Notes: a model not told the origin generated them from the sequence alone. A stretch of DNA of 64,000 nucleotides from Bryopsis sp. KO-2023 (GCA_030272585.1 BSYQ01000010.1:1488001-1552000); one strand, 5' to 3'; positions 10,098 through 21,715 are shown, counted from the stretch's first letter. A program made the numbers and translations.

Positions 10098-11350
10098 TAC
10101 GGAAGAACGAGGACACATCTTCCGAAGTCAGGAGAGCTCGCAACGTGCTGCAAGAAGCATGACATATTTGAGGAAGTCGTCAGCAGAGTCGGATCCAGGA
10201 ACACGAATGCCCAAGTGGCTATGGAGACATCAAGACCAAAACAGGTATTGGCTCGTTTTTTTTCTTTTTTAATTGTTTGTGTAGCTTTTTCCGGATGGGT
10301 GCCCTCTTTCAACTTTCATATAAGAAGTATGGTGCTCATCTCTTAAGAGATTCTTCACGCTTGTACTGATTTTTCGCAAACAAACAAATTAAGAAGATCT
10401 ATGACCAACTGGAGGATGCTGTGGAGGGCAATTTTGAATTCGAAAGCAGGGGCAAAGATTTTGTGGGGGGAGTGTTTGTGGAGCAGATTCAGGTGAAAAA
10501 AAGTTTAATAAATCTGCCGTTTTCTTTTTTTTTTGGGGGGGGGGGAAGTGTAGTGTTCGCAAAATTCACACTGGCTTCTTCACCGATACGAGCCGACCCC
10601 TTTTTCGAGACATTTCAATCTGAATTACCGTACTGCGCCAAAAAAAGGTCGCACCAGAAAAAAGGTCGCACGATCCTGAAAAATTTCGAAAATCAAAAAA
10701 GAGGTCGCACAAAGAAACAGAATTTTCAGGTGTTTCCTAAAAAAGGTCGCAGAGACCCTGTTGGTCAGTAGTAACGCCACTGTGTGCGATATTGGCGCTT
10801 CAGGGAGCTCCGAAGTCACAGCGCAGAGGCACGTGATTTTCATAAAACGCGGAAAAAAGGTCGCAAAATCGTACATAATTTTCAAAACGCCAAATAAAGG
10901 TCGCAGATAAAAATTAAATATTTATTTTTTGCGACCTTTTATTAAGCGCAGTACGGTACATGCATTTTTTTTTTCATGGATTTTTGAGGTGAGGACTCCT
11001 TCCGAACATTCAGTGCCCAAGGATGCAGGCTTGAATCCCTCAGCCGCTGGCTCCAGCGAAAGAGGTGGGAACAGCGCTTGCAGGCTTCCTTCACTGGTTT
11101 TCCAACAAGTCGGGATGAGCTGACGAGGAACAAATCAAAGAAGGGAACAAATAAACAACATCTGGGTTCAACCAGGAGGCTGTGCATTTGTGAAGGCTTG
11201 GACCAATCAAACGCACTCCGAAGACACAAGGATTTGAAGAAAAACAAGCTCGAAGAATGAGAGGGTAAGTTGGCAATTCCTGGGACGGATGGAAAGGGAT
11301 GTGTGTTCTGGCAGGAAATGAACAAGGTGCTGTGGGAGTGCCGATTCCAG
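10098..11350 (+). CDS. Exons of an unidentified gene carried in element 3
   Basis: Two well-bounded exons with coding-like composition are visible. The first, 10098-10244 (49 codons), includes CCKKHDIFEEVVSRVGSR; the second, 10394-10492 (33 codons), includes IYDQLEDAVEGNFEFESRGK. Both are exact multiples of three with phase-0 ends. A third exon probably begins near 11006 (DAGLNPSAAGSSERGG) or 11007 in another frame. A strong donor GTAAGT lies at about 11262, and another open stretch with CVFWQEMNKVLWECRFQEV lies near 11295-11350. A MITE sits in the intron between 10492 and 11006. Frames after the second exon do not join uniquely, so the gene may be broken. No family recognised. Confidence 0.4.
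10628..10956. mobile_element. MITE with TA target duplication and GGTCGCA modules
   Basis: Terminal inverted repeats begin CCGTACTGCGC and are flanked by TA on both sides (10626-10627 and 10957-10958), as for Tc1/mariner- or Stowaway-type insertions. Inside, the module AAAAAAGGTCGCA is repeated about seven times, reversed at the right end. The element is 329 bp with no coding capacity. It interrupts an intron inside element 3, so it arrived later or was carried with the exons. Confidence 0.75.
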
Positions 11351-12113
11351 GAGGTCAGTTATTTCGTAACCAAAAAAGCTATATTCTGATGGGGAATTCT
11401 TTCTTCCCCACAGTGTGAAATTTTCTGCAACTCAAACTCTTGCCAATTCTTGCATAGATTTTCGTATTCATGAAGCTCTGCTCGTTTTCATATCAAATTG
11501 TAATCTTTTTTTTCTTTCGGGTTCTTGCGAAAATAAGTAAATTTCTATCGAGCAGTTGCCTCGAGAAAAATCCCATTGATACGAAAATTACCAACTGAGG
11601 ACTTGATATTGGTTTTCCAAATTCAAATATTCTCATTCGCTGAAAACCTTTGCATCAGCCCCAGTGCTTGAAATAGATTTGCAATGCATTATCATTTTTG
11701 GATCAAAGCATACTTGCGACAGCGCTCAGGAACTGAAGCGCTGCTGGACCATCATTTTGCCCACTGGAGGAATTTAATCCTCCATCACATTGTTGTTTTA
11801 CAGGCCGTGATGCTGCCTGGGATGGTGGGTTTCGACGATTGTGATGTGGATTGTGATGATTGGGAAGCGAATGACACCGATGATGCATCCGTCGACTAGT
11901 GTTGATGAAGACATTGACAATGAGGATGAAGGTCTGCACTCCTTTGCCCGGATCATTTGGGGCTGGGAATTCAGACGTGAATGAGTGGAGCGAAGCTGAA
12001 GCCCCTGGCAGTATGGGGAATCATTGACGGGAGGATCTTAAGTTCAGCCAAAATGTGATGTTGTGCCCCATAAACCAAAAGAAAACTGCAAAAAGAAAGC
12101 TGAAAAGTATTTC

Positions 12114-12173
12114 CAGGGCTGCTGGTCGCCAGTGGCGACTCGCCACAGCCTGGTTCGAGTCCAGGCAGCCCTG
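12114..12173 (+). ncRNA. tRNA-minihelix-like hairpin (copy 3, long spacer)
   Basis: CAGGGCT (12114-12120) pairs with AGCCCTG (12167-12173). The T-arm-like hairpin GCCTGG, loop TTCGAGT, CCAGGC lies at 12148-12166. The spacer is 27 nt and itself contains a perfect hairpin GTGGCG-ACT-CGCCAC. At 60 nt with three stems it resembles in size and shape the tRNA-like mascRNA cut from vertebrate MALAT1. It lies just internal to the right subterminal array of element 3. Confidence 0.55.
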
Positions 12174-12185
12174 ACAAAAAGGGAA

Positions 12186-12245
12186 TCAATCAATTATATT
12201 GTGGCAAAAAGAGGCCATCACCCCCAATCAATCAATCAATCATCA
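12186..12245 (+). repeat. Dispersed repeat R, copy 3
   Basis: GGCAAAAAGAGGCCATCACC followed by an AATC microsatellite; the core resembles the copies at 4498 and 27177. It is placed between the minihelix and the subterminal array of element 3. Confidence 0.5.
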
Positions 12246-12247
12246 AA

Positions 12248-12510
12248 CACACCGTCGGCGCCACCAACGACGAAACGTCGGTTTGCAACGACGAAACGTC
12301 GGCGCCATCAACGACGAAATGTCGGTATCACCAACGACGCAACGTCGGCGCCATCAACGACGTAACGTCGGTATCACCAACGACGAACCGTCGGTGTGTG
12401 CCGTCGATTCGTCGGTACACACCGACGACTCGTCGTTGGTGCGCCGACGCTCGATACCGCGATATCGACCGTCGTTGGAGCGTCGTCGACGGCGTCGTTG
12501 GCCACCCCGT
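12248..12510. repeat. Right subterminal array of element 3
   Basis: Seven or more units of about 24-27 bp, each carrying a short near-palindrome such as CAACGACGAAACGTCGG separated by CGCCAT or TATCAC. The array ends in larger nested palindromes around 12400-12490. Confidence 0.75.
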
Positions 12511-12520
12511 TTGTCTTGTG

Positions 12521-14111
12521 AAGGAATTGGCGCTTTTTGAATTCCCTTGTTAAACATGAAAGAAAGTTTCGTTTTATTCCTGTGTTTTATTCTTTTTTCG
12601 ATTTAGTCTGCAAATGATACATACATTGCATGGTTGGAAAGCCAAAATACGAATTGTTGGGGGGTTACCAACTCAAAACAGAAATCGCTTGAATATCAAC
12701 AGAAACGAACTTCGCTTTTTTTCAGTGGTACTTTCAGAGAAAGCTGGAATGCCAGGAACCACTAATGTTGGGTGGTATGCCATAGAGTTTGAAAGAATTG
12801 CAAAGTCTTATGCAGACCAACATGCATTCATTGGTTTTGTCCCCATTCAGGTTTCCGACTGGAGAATAAAACTCCAATTATACCATTCATCTTCTCTTTC
12901 TTTTCGGTCTTCTAAATCGCGACTGATTAAAACCAACTCTAACCGAAACTGTAACAGGAAAAAGCTCAGTTGCCTACAAAAGCCACATCTGTGGCAGGAA
13001 AAACACTTGCTTTCGAGGCTACAAGAAATTCTTGACCATCAGAGCAAGTTTACTATCTTTTGCAAACAGAAGAACAGAAACAATGGGGAAAAACGGATGG
13101 CCTTCAGGCCATCCGTTACTCACCAGCTGGTGAGTAACTGGCGCTGCTATTGTGAGTTGGGACGACGTTCACGTTAGAATGACTTTGAAAGGAGACGTCT
13201 TTTTCCGTGCTCTCAGAACCAATCTTCATTCACGAAAAACTCGTGCACAAATTGAGGGCGCATCGGATTCGACGGAGGGATGGTAGAGCGCCAATTGGGG
13301 TGAAAGAATTAAAACTGAGGCCCTTGGTTCTGGCAGTCTGGTTTGGTTTGGTCTGGCAGTCTGGTGCATTCCTTTCACTCGTTCATGCATTTAAGCAACA
13401 TGAAAACTGATTGTCATTTTTGTGTGTTGAAAGTTCAGGGCCACCCTTCAAACTGAAGCCTAGAGATTTCATGGAAGTTGATGAGGTTGGTAGTTGGATG
13501 GATGACCCCATGAATTGGAGGCCCACAACTAGAATCAATGTCCTTGGACAATTTTATGTCTATATGCCTCTGCTCGGTATTTTCTCCTCATCCAACCACG
13601 TTCTTCCACTTCCAACAGCAACACCTTCCTTGGCACCCCCTCTATCTGCGCTACCAGTGTCTGATTTTTGTTTTGAGGTTCAAAAACAATTCGTTATCCG
13701 AGTACAATCTTGTTGGAATTCATGAAAAAGTAGGGGGGGGGGGAGGGGGTATTTGTAGTTTCCGTTTCACCACCACCGTCGACGAATCCCGAGGGGCAGG
13801 GCATGGACAGGCTGACGATCACCAATGCAGCCAATGTCGAGATGCCAACGGAAGAGGATGCCATGCCATTCAAAAACTACACCCTGGAAACACCGACTTG
13901 AAAACTCGACTTGACTGTGGAGCACCGAACGGATTCTTCCTTCCAAGCGCCTCTATCGACGCAGCCTTCCACAGACTGTGCTCTTCTCGCACCCACCCCC
14001 CAGCTTGCAGTGCACTGGACGCCCGAACTCAAATTTTGTGGGAAAGCGATCTTTTCGAAAGATTGCCACAACGACCTTGGGTCTGCAGTCCGCCTTACCT
14101 AGCGGATTCTC
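12521..14111. other. Spacer with open frames, no identified gene
   Basis: A 187-codon plus-strand frame (12614-13177) and short frames near 13411-13725 and 13815-13910 have coding-like patches (for example DRLTITNAANVEMPTEEDAM at about 13804) but also stops and no consistent splice sites. They may be upstream exons, or a decayed copy, of the BTB gene that follows. Confidence 0.35.
13092..13138. repeat. Overlapping double palindrome
   Basis: AACGGATGGCCT, two bases, then AGGCCATCCGTT (13092-13117), followed by the spacerless perfect GTTACTCACCAGCTGGTGAG..TAAC (13115-13138). The two share GTT. Confidence 0.85.
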
Positions 14112-15191
14112 GTTACAGGACTTGCTTTTCACACGTCATATCGGCTATCAAAGAAAGCCTGGGCGAAGCAGACATTTTTCTTCCGACTTCGGATTCCTGT
14201 TTGGCAGTCGCAGCAAGCACAATGACTGCGAAACTCAAGGATGTGTAAGTCACCCGCAAGCGAGCCAAGCGTTTCCGCTTTGCTTCGGTTTGGAAAAAAT
14301 AAAAATAAAAAATTGAAATCCCGTATGGACAGCCGTCAATAATATATATCAAGAGCATGAAAGTTCGTGAAAAAAGGTGCTGAGCAAAACTGTATTCAGA
14401 AAAAGCTCCCACACGTTTCCAATATCGGAGGATGAGATGCTCCCCCCCCCTCCGGGTTTCAATGAATATAATTCTTTTCGGATGAAGGTTTCTCCACGAG
14501 CAAACAAACAAACAAACAAACAACACGAGCACCAAACTTCTCGCGCACTTGACCGCGAAAAAAAATGAAAATGAAAAAAGTGTGGCTACGATTAACCAAA
14601 GTCCACCCTGTCTGCTTTTGCAGAGAGCGTCTCTCGTATTCGAAGGATTGGACGGAGGAGTTTCACAATCAAGCTGATGTCGAGCTGGTGGTTGAGGGAA
14701 CAGTGCTTCCAGCGCATTCGCCATTCTTGTGTCAATCGCAAGTTCTCTCAGGGGCGATTCACGACACAGCGAACGGAGGCAGCAAAATTCGAATCGAGTC
14801 GCTGTTCAAGGACGTTGAAACGGAGGTGCTGGATTTGTTACTGGGACAATTGTATGCTTCTGAACGGATGTTGAGGCCAGAGGAGCTGGACACATCGCAA
14901 AAAGTCATCAATCTAGCCATCAAGTGCGGATTCGATGGGATCGCGAAACGACTTCTCAGCAGCTTGGTCAGCGATGGACGAGATATGAAGCAAGCTCTGA
15001 AAGTCCAGACTGCCGCAGGCCTTGAAATCGAAGCGAACCTGGCAATGATTCTGGGTTGGGTGAACATCTGCAATCTCACATCCCACCCAGGCCTCGAGGA
15101 TGCGCTCCCTGGTATTTGGGACGGACGGCGCCTTCTCCGACATAAGAAGGGCCGTGGCAAGGTGCTACAGCCTGCTGCAACGAACGCTTAG
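14112..15191 (+). CDS. BTB/POZ-domain protein (partial model)
   Basis: The main exon is 14624-15191. It follows a TTTTGCAG acceptor and reads ERLSYSKDWTEEF, then DVELVVEGTVLPAHSPFLCQ, the hallmark start of a BTB/POZ fold (D-x-E-L..AH..L), and a helical region ending near KRLLSSLV. An upstream exon ending at 14244 (..TMTAKLKDV, donor GTAAGT) joins in phase and may start near 14116 after GTTACAG; earlier exons are not resolved. BTB domains mediate dimerisation and often tether substrates to Cullin-3 ubiquitin ligases; which role applies here is unknown. The frame ends at 15191. A second open stretch with a TTTTCAG acceptor follows at about 15208, so the C-terminus may be wrong. Confidence 0.65.
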
Positions 15192-16913
15192 TCTCATCTT
15201 TTCAGATTCAGATGCATCGTATCAAAGACTGCGTACAGAACTCCGACGTTGGGAAAATGGGGATTGTTACACTATTCGTGTCGCTTGCCACAGTTGCGGC
15301 GGCGGCTACAGGAGGCAAGGATGAAAGAGTTTCTTATTTCGAGGACTGCCGCAACGGATGCTGTCGCAGTGACTCGGATCGGAAAGGATCACTTCGTACT
15401 TTGATATTGTGTTTGGGAGCTTTTTTTCCCGTTATTATCCGTTTGGCATTGTTTGGGTGGGGGCCCTTCTGGTAGTTGACTGAAAGTGGGTATTTCTGTC
15501 AGACAAGCAGGCAAAGTTTTTAAGGTGGTATGTATTACATTGCAATAGTATGGGTGGATTATTGTAATTGTATGGGTGCAATTTATGTTTGTTTGTGATT
15601 GTATGGGTGGATTCTCTTCACCTCGAGCTGTCATTAAAAAAACAAAAGGTGAAGCGCAAACAAACAAAGTTGCAACTGCAACTGCAATTGATCAATTCAG
15701 CCAAGGTAGGAATCAACTCATCTATCTGATAATGAAGCAACCGCACTTAATGAGATTTTCAAGACTGAGGAGCTGTTTGTCGTCCCGATTTCCTGTGAGT
15801 TTTCTTGTTCTGAACGGTAGCTTTCGAACAGGACCTTTGGGATGAATTTTTCGACTCAAAGAAAACTTCGAGTTGAGCCAGTGCTTTACTTAAGACTGGG
15901 CACATTCGTTGACGTTTTTTCTTAAAATGGTAAGAAATGGTAGATCTACCATTTTTTCCAGAAAAGAAACACAAACACCCTCCTTGCTTGAAGAATTGGA
16001 CAAAAATGGTACAACGTATGACTAAGTTATGGGATAAGCCATAACTTTACAACATTGGATACCCATACTTTGAACTAGTGCAAATAAACCCCCCCTTTCT
16101 GACCATGAGAACAAAAGCAACACATCGAATCGGGGCTTTCTTTTCTTTTCCAGAGAAAAATCTGATAATGCTCATTCCCGCGTGAAGTGAAGCTTGATTG
16201 CAATGCAAACAACACTTGATTTGGTATGGACCCCAATTTTTTCTTTAAAAAAAAAAAAACAGATGACAAAAATAAGAGGGCGGTGCAAAACCCCAGGTCC
16301 CCCCTTATTCAAACCCCATTCGTTACTCTTTTCGATAAAGTCGAGAATAAAAAGCAAAGCACCACCACGCTGACAATCCCGTCACTGATGGCTACTTTTC
16401 CCCACACGAAAAACAAATGCTTTACTGTTGAAATTCGAAAAACAAATGCTTTACTGTTGGTCCGAAAAACAAATGCTTTTACTGTTGAAATCCCTGTTGG
16501 CTTGATGCTTGGAATTTTTCTTTTTTTCGGAAAGATGGGCCTGGGGCATCTTTCCAAATCCTCTGCTCCTAAACTAAACCAAGGATCACGCCCTGCAACG
16601 TATTGCCAAGGAAAAAAAGAGGGGCTTCGTCAGCCGTACATTTTCTGAAATGAGAAGTGTGGACCGCTTTCCACAAAATAATAAAAAAAAATAACAGGTC
16701 AATATGCAAATTTGTTGTAAATTTTATGGGTAAATAAGGAAAAAGCGTGGTTTTTATCCAGCATTTAAACCTGTATTTACAGAATAAAATCCAGAACTTT
16801 GTTCAACGTGTCCCTTCCACCCAACTCAAAGACCCCAAGAAAAAAATATCGCCATTAGATCTTTTTTCTTATTTTCTCAAGCCACTTTTATTCCTAAAAG
16901 TAGCGTTTCCAAT
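15192..16913. other. Spacer, no supported gene
   Basis: Holds a short frame at 15212-15475 that could be a further exon of the BTB gene, a double palindrome at 15918-15954, the hairpin AAGTTATGG..CCATAACTT at about 16024-16047, and three copies of AAAACAAATGCTTTACTGTT-like sequence near 16408-16490. T-rich and A-rich runs throughout. Confidence 0.4.
15918..15954. repeat. Overlapping double palindrome
   Basis: TTTCTTA, six bases, TAAGAAA (15918-15937), and the spacerless AAATGGTAGATCTACCATTT (15935-15954). They share AAA. Confidence 0.85.
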
Positions 16914-19383
16914 TCACCTTTTCCCTTTTTCTGCCTCCCTCTCCAGAACCACCTTGACGTTTTCGAACGCCACGTACGAAATGCTGATGGCCGGCAGAGC
17001 TTTGAAGAAGTTTGGACCCAGCCCTTTGTACAGGCCAGTCAGACCGTCCTGTCTGACCACCTTTCTGAAGCAATCCAAAATTCCGGAATACAGTACGGGC
17101 CTTCCTTTCGTCCCCTGGGTTTGCAAGCGAGTTCTCACCAATTGGAGAGGGTAGGACACCAGCTGGCCGGCGGTTGAAGAGGCCGCCCCGCAAGCTAGCA
17201 AAGTCAAAGTCCCTGGATTTCTGTCTGGGAATGCATTTGTGTAGGTCTCCTTCAGACCGGAGTAGAGGGCCAGGTCGACACCTGATTTAAAAGAAATTAA
17301 TCAAAATAAATCAAAATAAAATAAATAAACAAAATAATAAGGAATCAGGAAGGAATCCTTCAGCTGAAGATTTGGCATCGAATGTACGAAATTGTTTCCT
17401 TATTCATGGAAGAAATAAGATATCAACTCGGAATTGAAAAACAAAAAGTCCAGTTACAAAAAGCACACGGAATTTGATATCTTCTGGATTTACCACTTTT
17501 TTTCTTCTGAGCAAATGAAATGTATTCCAGCTTTGACGAAATTCGTTTGTGAGAATCTCCACTTCTACTTTCTAAAAAACAGTACGGGCAAGCAAACAAG
17601 GAGGAAAAACCTCAGCTTTTCCCTGACCCTCCTTTCATTTTTTTTTTAATTATATAAAAATATATATATATATATAATCACTTACCAGCATAGGGAATGA
17701 TCCCTGCCAGTGAAGCCCCCAACCCCTTGTACAAAGCTCTGAATCCTTCCCTGGAAACCGTTTCTCTCAAGCAGCCAGTAATTCCAGAGTATTCGCCCAG
17801 CCGGCTGGCAGCGAGTCGAGTTTTGGCAATTTCCAAAGGGTAGATCGCAGTCTTGACACAAAGAGGCAAAAACATCAAAAAATTGAAAAACTCCACCATC
17901 CTTAGAAAATAAAATAGAAAATAAAAACTAAGAATAAATCAAGGAACACATGTAATTTCTATTTTTTGAATTATTATTTTTTAAATAGGTGATAAGGGTA
18001 AAAAAAGAAACAGCAAAGATTTAAAGGTTTATATATACCTGAGAAACGACTCCTGCCGATGAACCAGCGGCGAGCCGCTCGATCGCTGTCGGGGCATCCT
18101 TGTCTTTAGCAATCAGGTTTCTAAAAGTGTCGAATGCCCAGAATTTTATAGCTGTTTCTGGAGCTATTTTTAGGACATTTGCTCCGTTTCCACGGAAAAA
18201 ACTCTTCCAGCCGCCATCGCTGTAAATGGAACGCAGCCCCCCAGCCAGCCCTGGATGATAACCACCATTATTACAACGAGCATAAAAAAGCAAATCCCCG
18301 AATGTAATGGAACGTCCGGAAAATAAAACCCAGTGGCCTCTTGTCAAAGATTTTTTGTTTACAGTATGGTGCTGGTGGGCATTTTCAGATTAAAAAAATC
18401 ATAAGAAAAAAAAAAATCAGGCAATACTCGAGGTTCGAAAAAATGACCCTGATGGACTTTTCAGCAGAAACAGAAACCCTTGTCTGTTCAGAATCAGATA
18501 TTCTGAAATTGCATGTGGGGCTGAGGGCTCTCATGTCAGTCTCACCTGGATATTTCGAACTCTCGGTCGAAGCCTGCAGAATCGTCTTCAACCGATCCAG
18601 AGGGGCCGTCGAGCTTCTGGACACCGCCCCCGCAACCGCCCCGGAGCACAACGTAATCCATGGAGCCTTCATTCCCTGAGTATCGTCCGGAATCAGCATG
18701 CTTTCCCCGATATCAATGGCCGCCGCTTTCGTCCACACTTCGAAAATCGCTCGGATGTTGTGGGAGGGCAGCAGCACCAGGAAATCCCTGAACTCCGCAA
18801 AAGAGATCGTTCCATTCCCGTCTTTGTCCATTTGTTTCACCAAAGTGGAGCATTCTGCTGCTGTGGCTTTGACCCCTAGGAGCTCCAGGGACCTCCGGAC
18901 TTCGCCCACCGAAAGGGTGCCGTCGCCATCCTGGTCGATGTCCGAAAAGACTTTTTGGAGCTCTGCTTCTCGTTGAGAAACGAAGCTGCAGAATTCGTTG
19001 AAATCGATCGTGCCGTCTCCATCCTTATCTCCGGCAGCTATTATCGATTCAACCTGAAAACATCAGACAGTGAGTGTTGCTCATGAGAATATTTCTTTGG
19101 ATTTTTTCTTTTAAAAAAATTGAAAATTTGATTTTGATTTTGGCAAGATTTTGATGTCCCGTTTCCCCCCACACCCGCAGAGAAAAAAAACGGCGAGGAG
19201 CTGAATGTATGTAGAAAATACAGCCAGAGTTCGGAGGTGAAAACGTACGATATTCTTGCTGACGGGCAGCTTGAGCATTCGCAGTCCTTGCTCCAGCTCT
19301 TTCGCGTCAATCACGCCATTCTTGTCCGTGTCGAGTTGGTCGAAAACTCGCTTTGCCACACGGACCTCCACCCGTTCTGTCAT
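16914..19383 (-). CDS. APC: Calcium-dependent mitochondrial ATP-Mg/Pi carrier (SCaMC/APC)
   Basis: Five exons, phases all consistent: 19383-19249, 19053-18546, 18250-18039, 17851-17686 and 17281-16914, giving 462 aa, the usual size. The N-terminal half has four EF-hands with intact 12-residue loops at about 18-29 (DTDKNGVIDAKE), 54-65, 85-96 and 121-132. Three mitochondrial-carrier repeats follow with signatures APLDRLK, YPLEIAKTRL and YPLQLVRTRL, each with a G-x-x-x-L/F-Y/F-K/R-G-L/N-G element (FFRGNGANVLK, LYKGLGASL, LYKGLGPNF). The family exchanges ATP-Mg for phosphate across the inner mitochondrial membrane, gated by cytosolic-side Ca2+ through the EF-hand domain. It is divergent from the BUD31-like gene, with 459 bp between start codons. 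No defect was seen. Confidence 0.95.
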
Positions 19384-19842
19384 CTTTCAACAGACTGTTC
19401 CGCTTGTTCGTGAAAGAATGAGAGAGCGCAGGCACAAAACCCCACACAAGCTTCAACCTACGGAGCAACCGATCCAGGAAAGAACGTCTTGTCCCCAAAG
19501 ATCCGAGAGGCCATCGGCATATAGGTGCCGAATTCTTTCCAGCGCGTTTCTTGCGTCTTTTTTTTTTCCTGTGGTTTGTTTGGTGGAACGCTATGTTGTG
19601 GAGAGGGTGGTTTTCTGCTGTGCGCTCACGTGGGTGACTAATAGGACATCGATTAGTCATTTGTGCTGATGTCAGTCACAGTGTCTCGTACAGTACCGCT
19701 TGTTTTTCTGTTTTTTTTCCTGCCCCCGAGAAACGAAAAAGATTTCCTCTTTCACCACCCCGTAGCGGAAATTCGAGCGGACTCCCGACGAAAAGAGCCC
19801 AACCTTTCGTAAATCAAAACCGTTGGTTAAAAAAAAGGTTCA
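19384..19842. promoter_or_regulatory. Probable bidirectional promoter region
   Basis: The 459 bp separating the start codons of the divergent carrier and BUD31-like genes must hold both 5' UTRs and promoters unless an upstream exon was missed. It contains pyrimidine-rich stretches (around 19557-19570 and 19705-19720) and no TATA box that could be assigned with confidence. Confidence 0.5.
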
Positions 19843-21715
19843 ATGTCTTTTCGCCGGAGATTGAAAGGGAAAAAACCACCGGAGGGATGGGAGCTCATAG
19901 AGGACGTGATAGAGGATTTCGAACAGCAGATGAAAGAGGCGGTGAACGAGGAGCATGAGGGAAAGCGTCGAGCGGAGCTGACCTATAAAATCCATAGGAT
20001 ACACTGGGAGAAGAATAGGTTCATTTTCGACCTGATGTATCAGAGGAAAGTTATGTCAAGGGAACTGGTGAGTAAATGCCTATATAAATATAACTGTGTA
20101 ATAATAAATAAACAAAAAATATCTAAGATATATATGTAATAAGCCCAATCAGTAAAATTTGGACATAGAGTGTGTTTTTCACACTTTTTTTCTTCAGGTG
20201 AAGCATGCTGGTAGTGTTTTTTTATGAGAGGATTTTGCTTTGAAATTTACTTCTTTTCCTGCTTTCTTTTTATAAATCTTTTTGAGGTTGTAAAAACGCC
20301 TCATGCAGCACACCCACTTTTGAGTTTACTTTTTGTTCTTTAAATGTGCAACTGCAAATTTTTTTTCTCCTTTTCTTTCAAATTGAGAAATTATGGCATT
20401 CTTGAAAATTACTGGCCAAAAATACACATGTGGTTCCAGAGCTGTGATTTTCATACAGCCTTTATCAGAGGGAACAGAAAAATATTTTTGCTCGACCTTA
20501 GACGGAAAAAAAATCCTAAACAATCGATTTGACTTGAAGAATTCGCATACGAAAAAATATGCATATGCTGCTGCCATTTCTTTCCTTTTCGCTCCAACTT
20601 CATCCGAAACACATGCCCCAAAAAAATCTCATCCGAATTTCGCCAAGTGCTGTGTTATTCACACGACCTTTATGGAATTCTCTCGACCCCACAGTTCGAC
20701 TACCTTGGTCGGGAAAAAATCGCAGACGCCTCTCTGATCGCCAAATGGAGAAAACCCGGCTATGAAATCCTGTGCTCCATGCTGGCCATCCAAAAAGGCA
20801 ATCATAACTTCGGAACGACATCCCACTGCAGAGTGCCTCTCCACGTCCGATCTTCCCAACAGAGAATCACTCCAGACGTTCAAACAGGATGCATTTCGTG
20901 TGCTTCTGGGGACGGCCGATTCGGTGGTCCCATTTGGTGGAACACCCCTCTGGAGGAAGGGGTGGAAGAAGCCGATGATAACAGGTGTGGTGGAGTTTTT
21001 CGAAAAATATGTGTTTTTTTTGCTTTTTCTGGTCGGTGGAATGGTGAATTTGGGATGTCAGGGTGGTTTTCCTGCAAACGAAGGCGGTGTTCTGAAGATG
21101 TTGGGTTCAGTTAAGGAAGGGGGGGGGGTTACGAAAGAAAAGGGGAAAGGACGTGTAATAGAATTTTGCTATGGTTTTGAGTTTTAGGAGGAAGAGGGGT
21201 TGATATTTATTTTATTTATTTAGTATATTTAGTGTTGGAACAAACAAATGCCCCGGACGGAAATATAGACAGAAAGCTCCATATGTTTGAACCTCCCATG
21301 TGAGGAATCAAACAACACTGATATGTTCGTGTAGGAAAATCATTTTTTATCATGGAATCAAACTTTCAAAAAGGAGGTTGGGGGAGGGGGGGGGGAAGGG
21401 GAAATCGAAATATTTTTACGTACATATTTTTATATGTTCTTAATTTTTTTTATAATATTAATTTTACTTTTCTTTGTCAAACAAGAGCTGATGGGCGTGC
21501 GTGTGTTTGTTTTTTGTAGGGCTCAATGGGCACAACCGTCGTCTCGAAGGGAAGAGGGTGCTCCTGTCGATAAAAGACAGAGAGCTGATGAGGAGGGGGC
21601 CGATATTGCCCGGAGCAAGGACAGGGCTGACGATGAGGACGAAATTCCAGCAGAAGTTCGAAAAAGACTCAATGCGTTGAAAGACAGCGTGAGAAAAGCG
21701 CAATCTGTCGATTAA
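19843..21715 (+). CDS. BUD31: BUD31/G10-like spliceosome protein with extended C-terminus
   Basis: Three exons: 19843-20067, 20695-20984 and 21520-21715, giving 236 aa; junctions are phase 0 and 2 with GTGAGT and GTGTGG donors. Residues 1-75 follow the BUD31 N-terminus (PPEGWELIEDVIEDFEQQM, EHEGKR, FIFDLMYQRKVMSREL). Exon 2 continues with LIAKWRKPGYEILC and NFGTTSHCRVPL. BUD31 is a core factor of the Bact/C spliceosome. Typical BUD31 is about 145 aa and ends in a Cys-rich zinc cluster. Here only a few cysteines remain (LC, HCRVP, CISC), and about 90 extra residues, rich in Asp, Glu, Arg and Lys, are added (RSKDRADDEDEIPAEVRKRL). It may be a diverged paralogue alongside a canonical copy elsewhere. 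Confidence 0.85.

Larger units (their letters stand above)
9544..12520. mobile_element. CACTA-like DNA transposon, element 3 (CACAA termini)
   Basis: A 34-bp terminal inverted repeat runs from CACAAGAC at 9544 through GTGGCCAACGACGCCGTCG and is matched in reverse at 12487-12520 with three mismatches. Subterminal modules of the type CAACGACGNNNCGTCGG form an array at the right end and a sparser set at the left. The flanking triplets are AAA (left) and AAG (right), so a 3-bp target duplication is only partly preserved. The layout (short CAC-initial TIR, modular subterminal repeats, internal minihelix, host-like exons) matches elements 1 and 2. It contains a nested MITE (10628-10956) and the unidentified exons described separately. 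No transposase seen. Confidence 0.72.

Noticed and set aside
12199..12540. Frames in the CAACGACG array
   Set aside because: Arg/Asn-rich peptides encoded by a short-period repeat; open on both strands.
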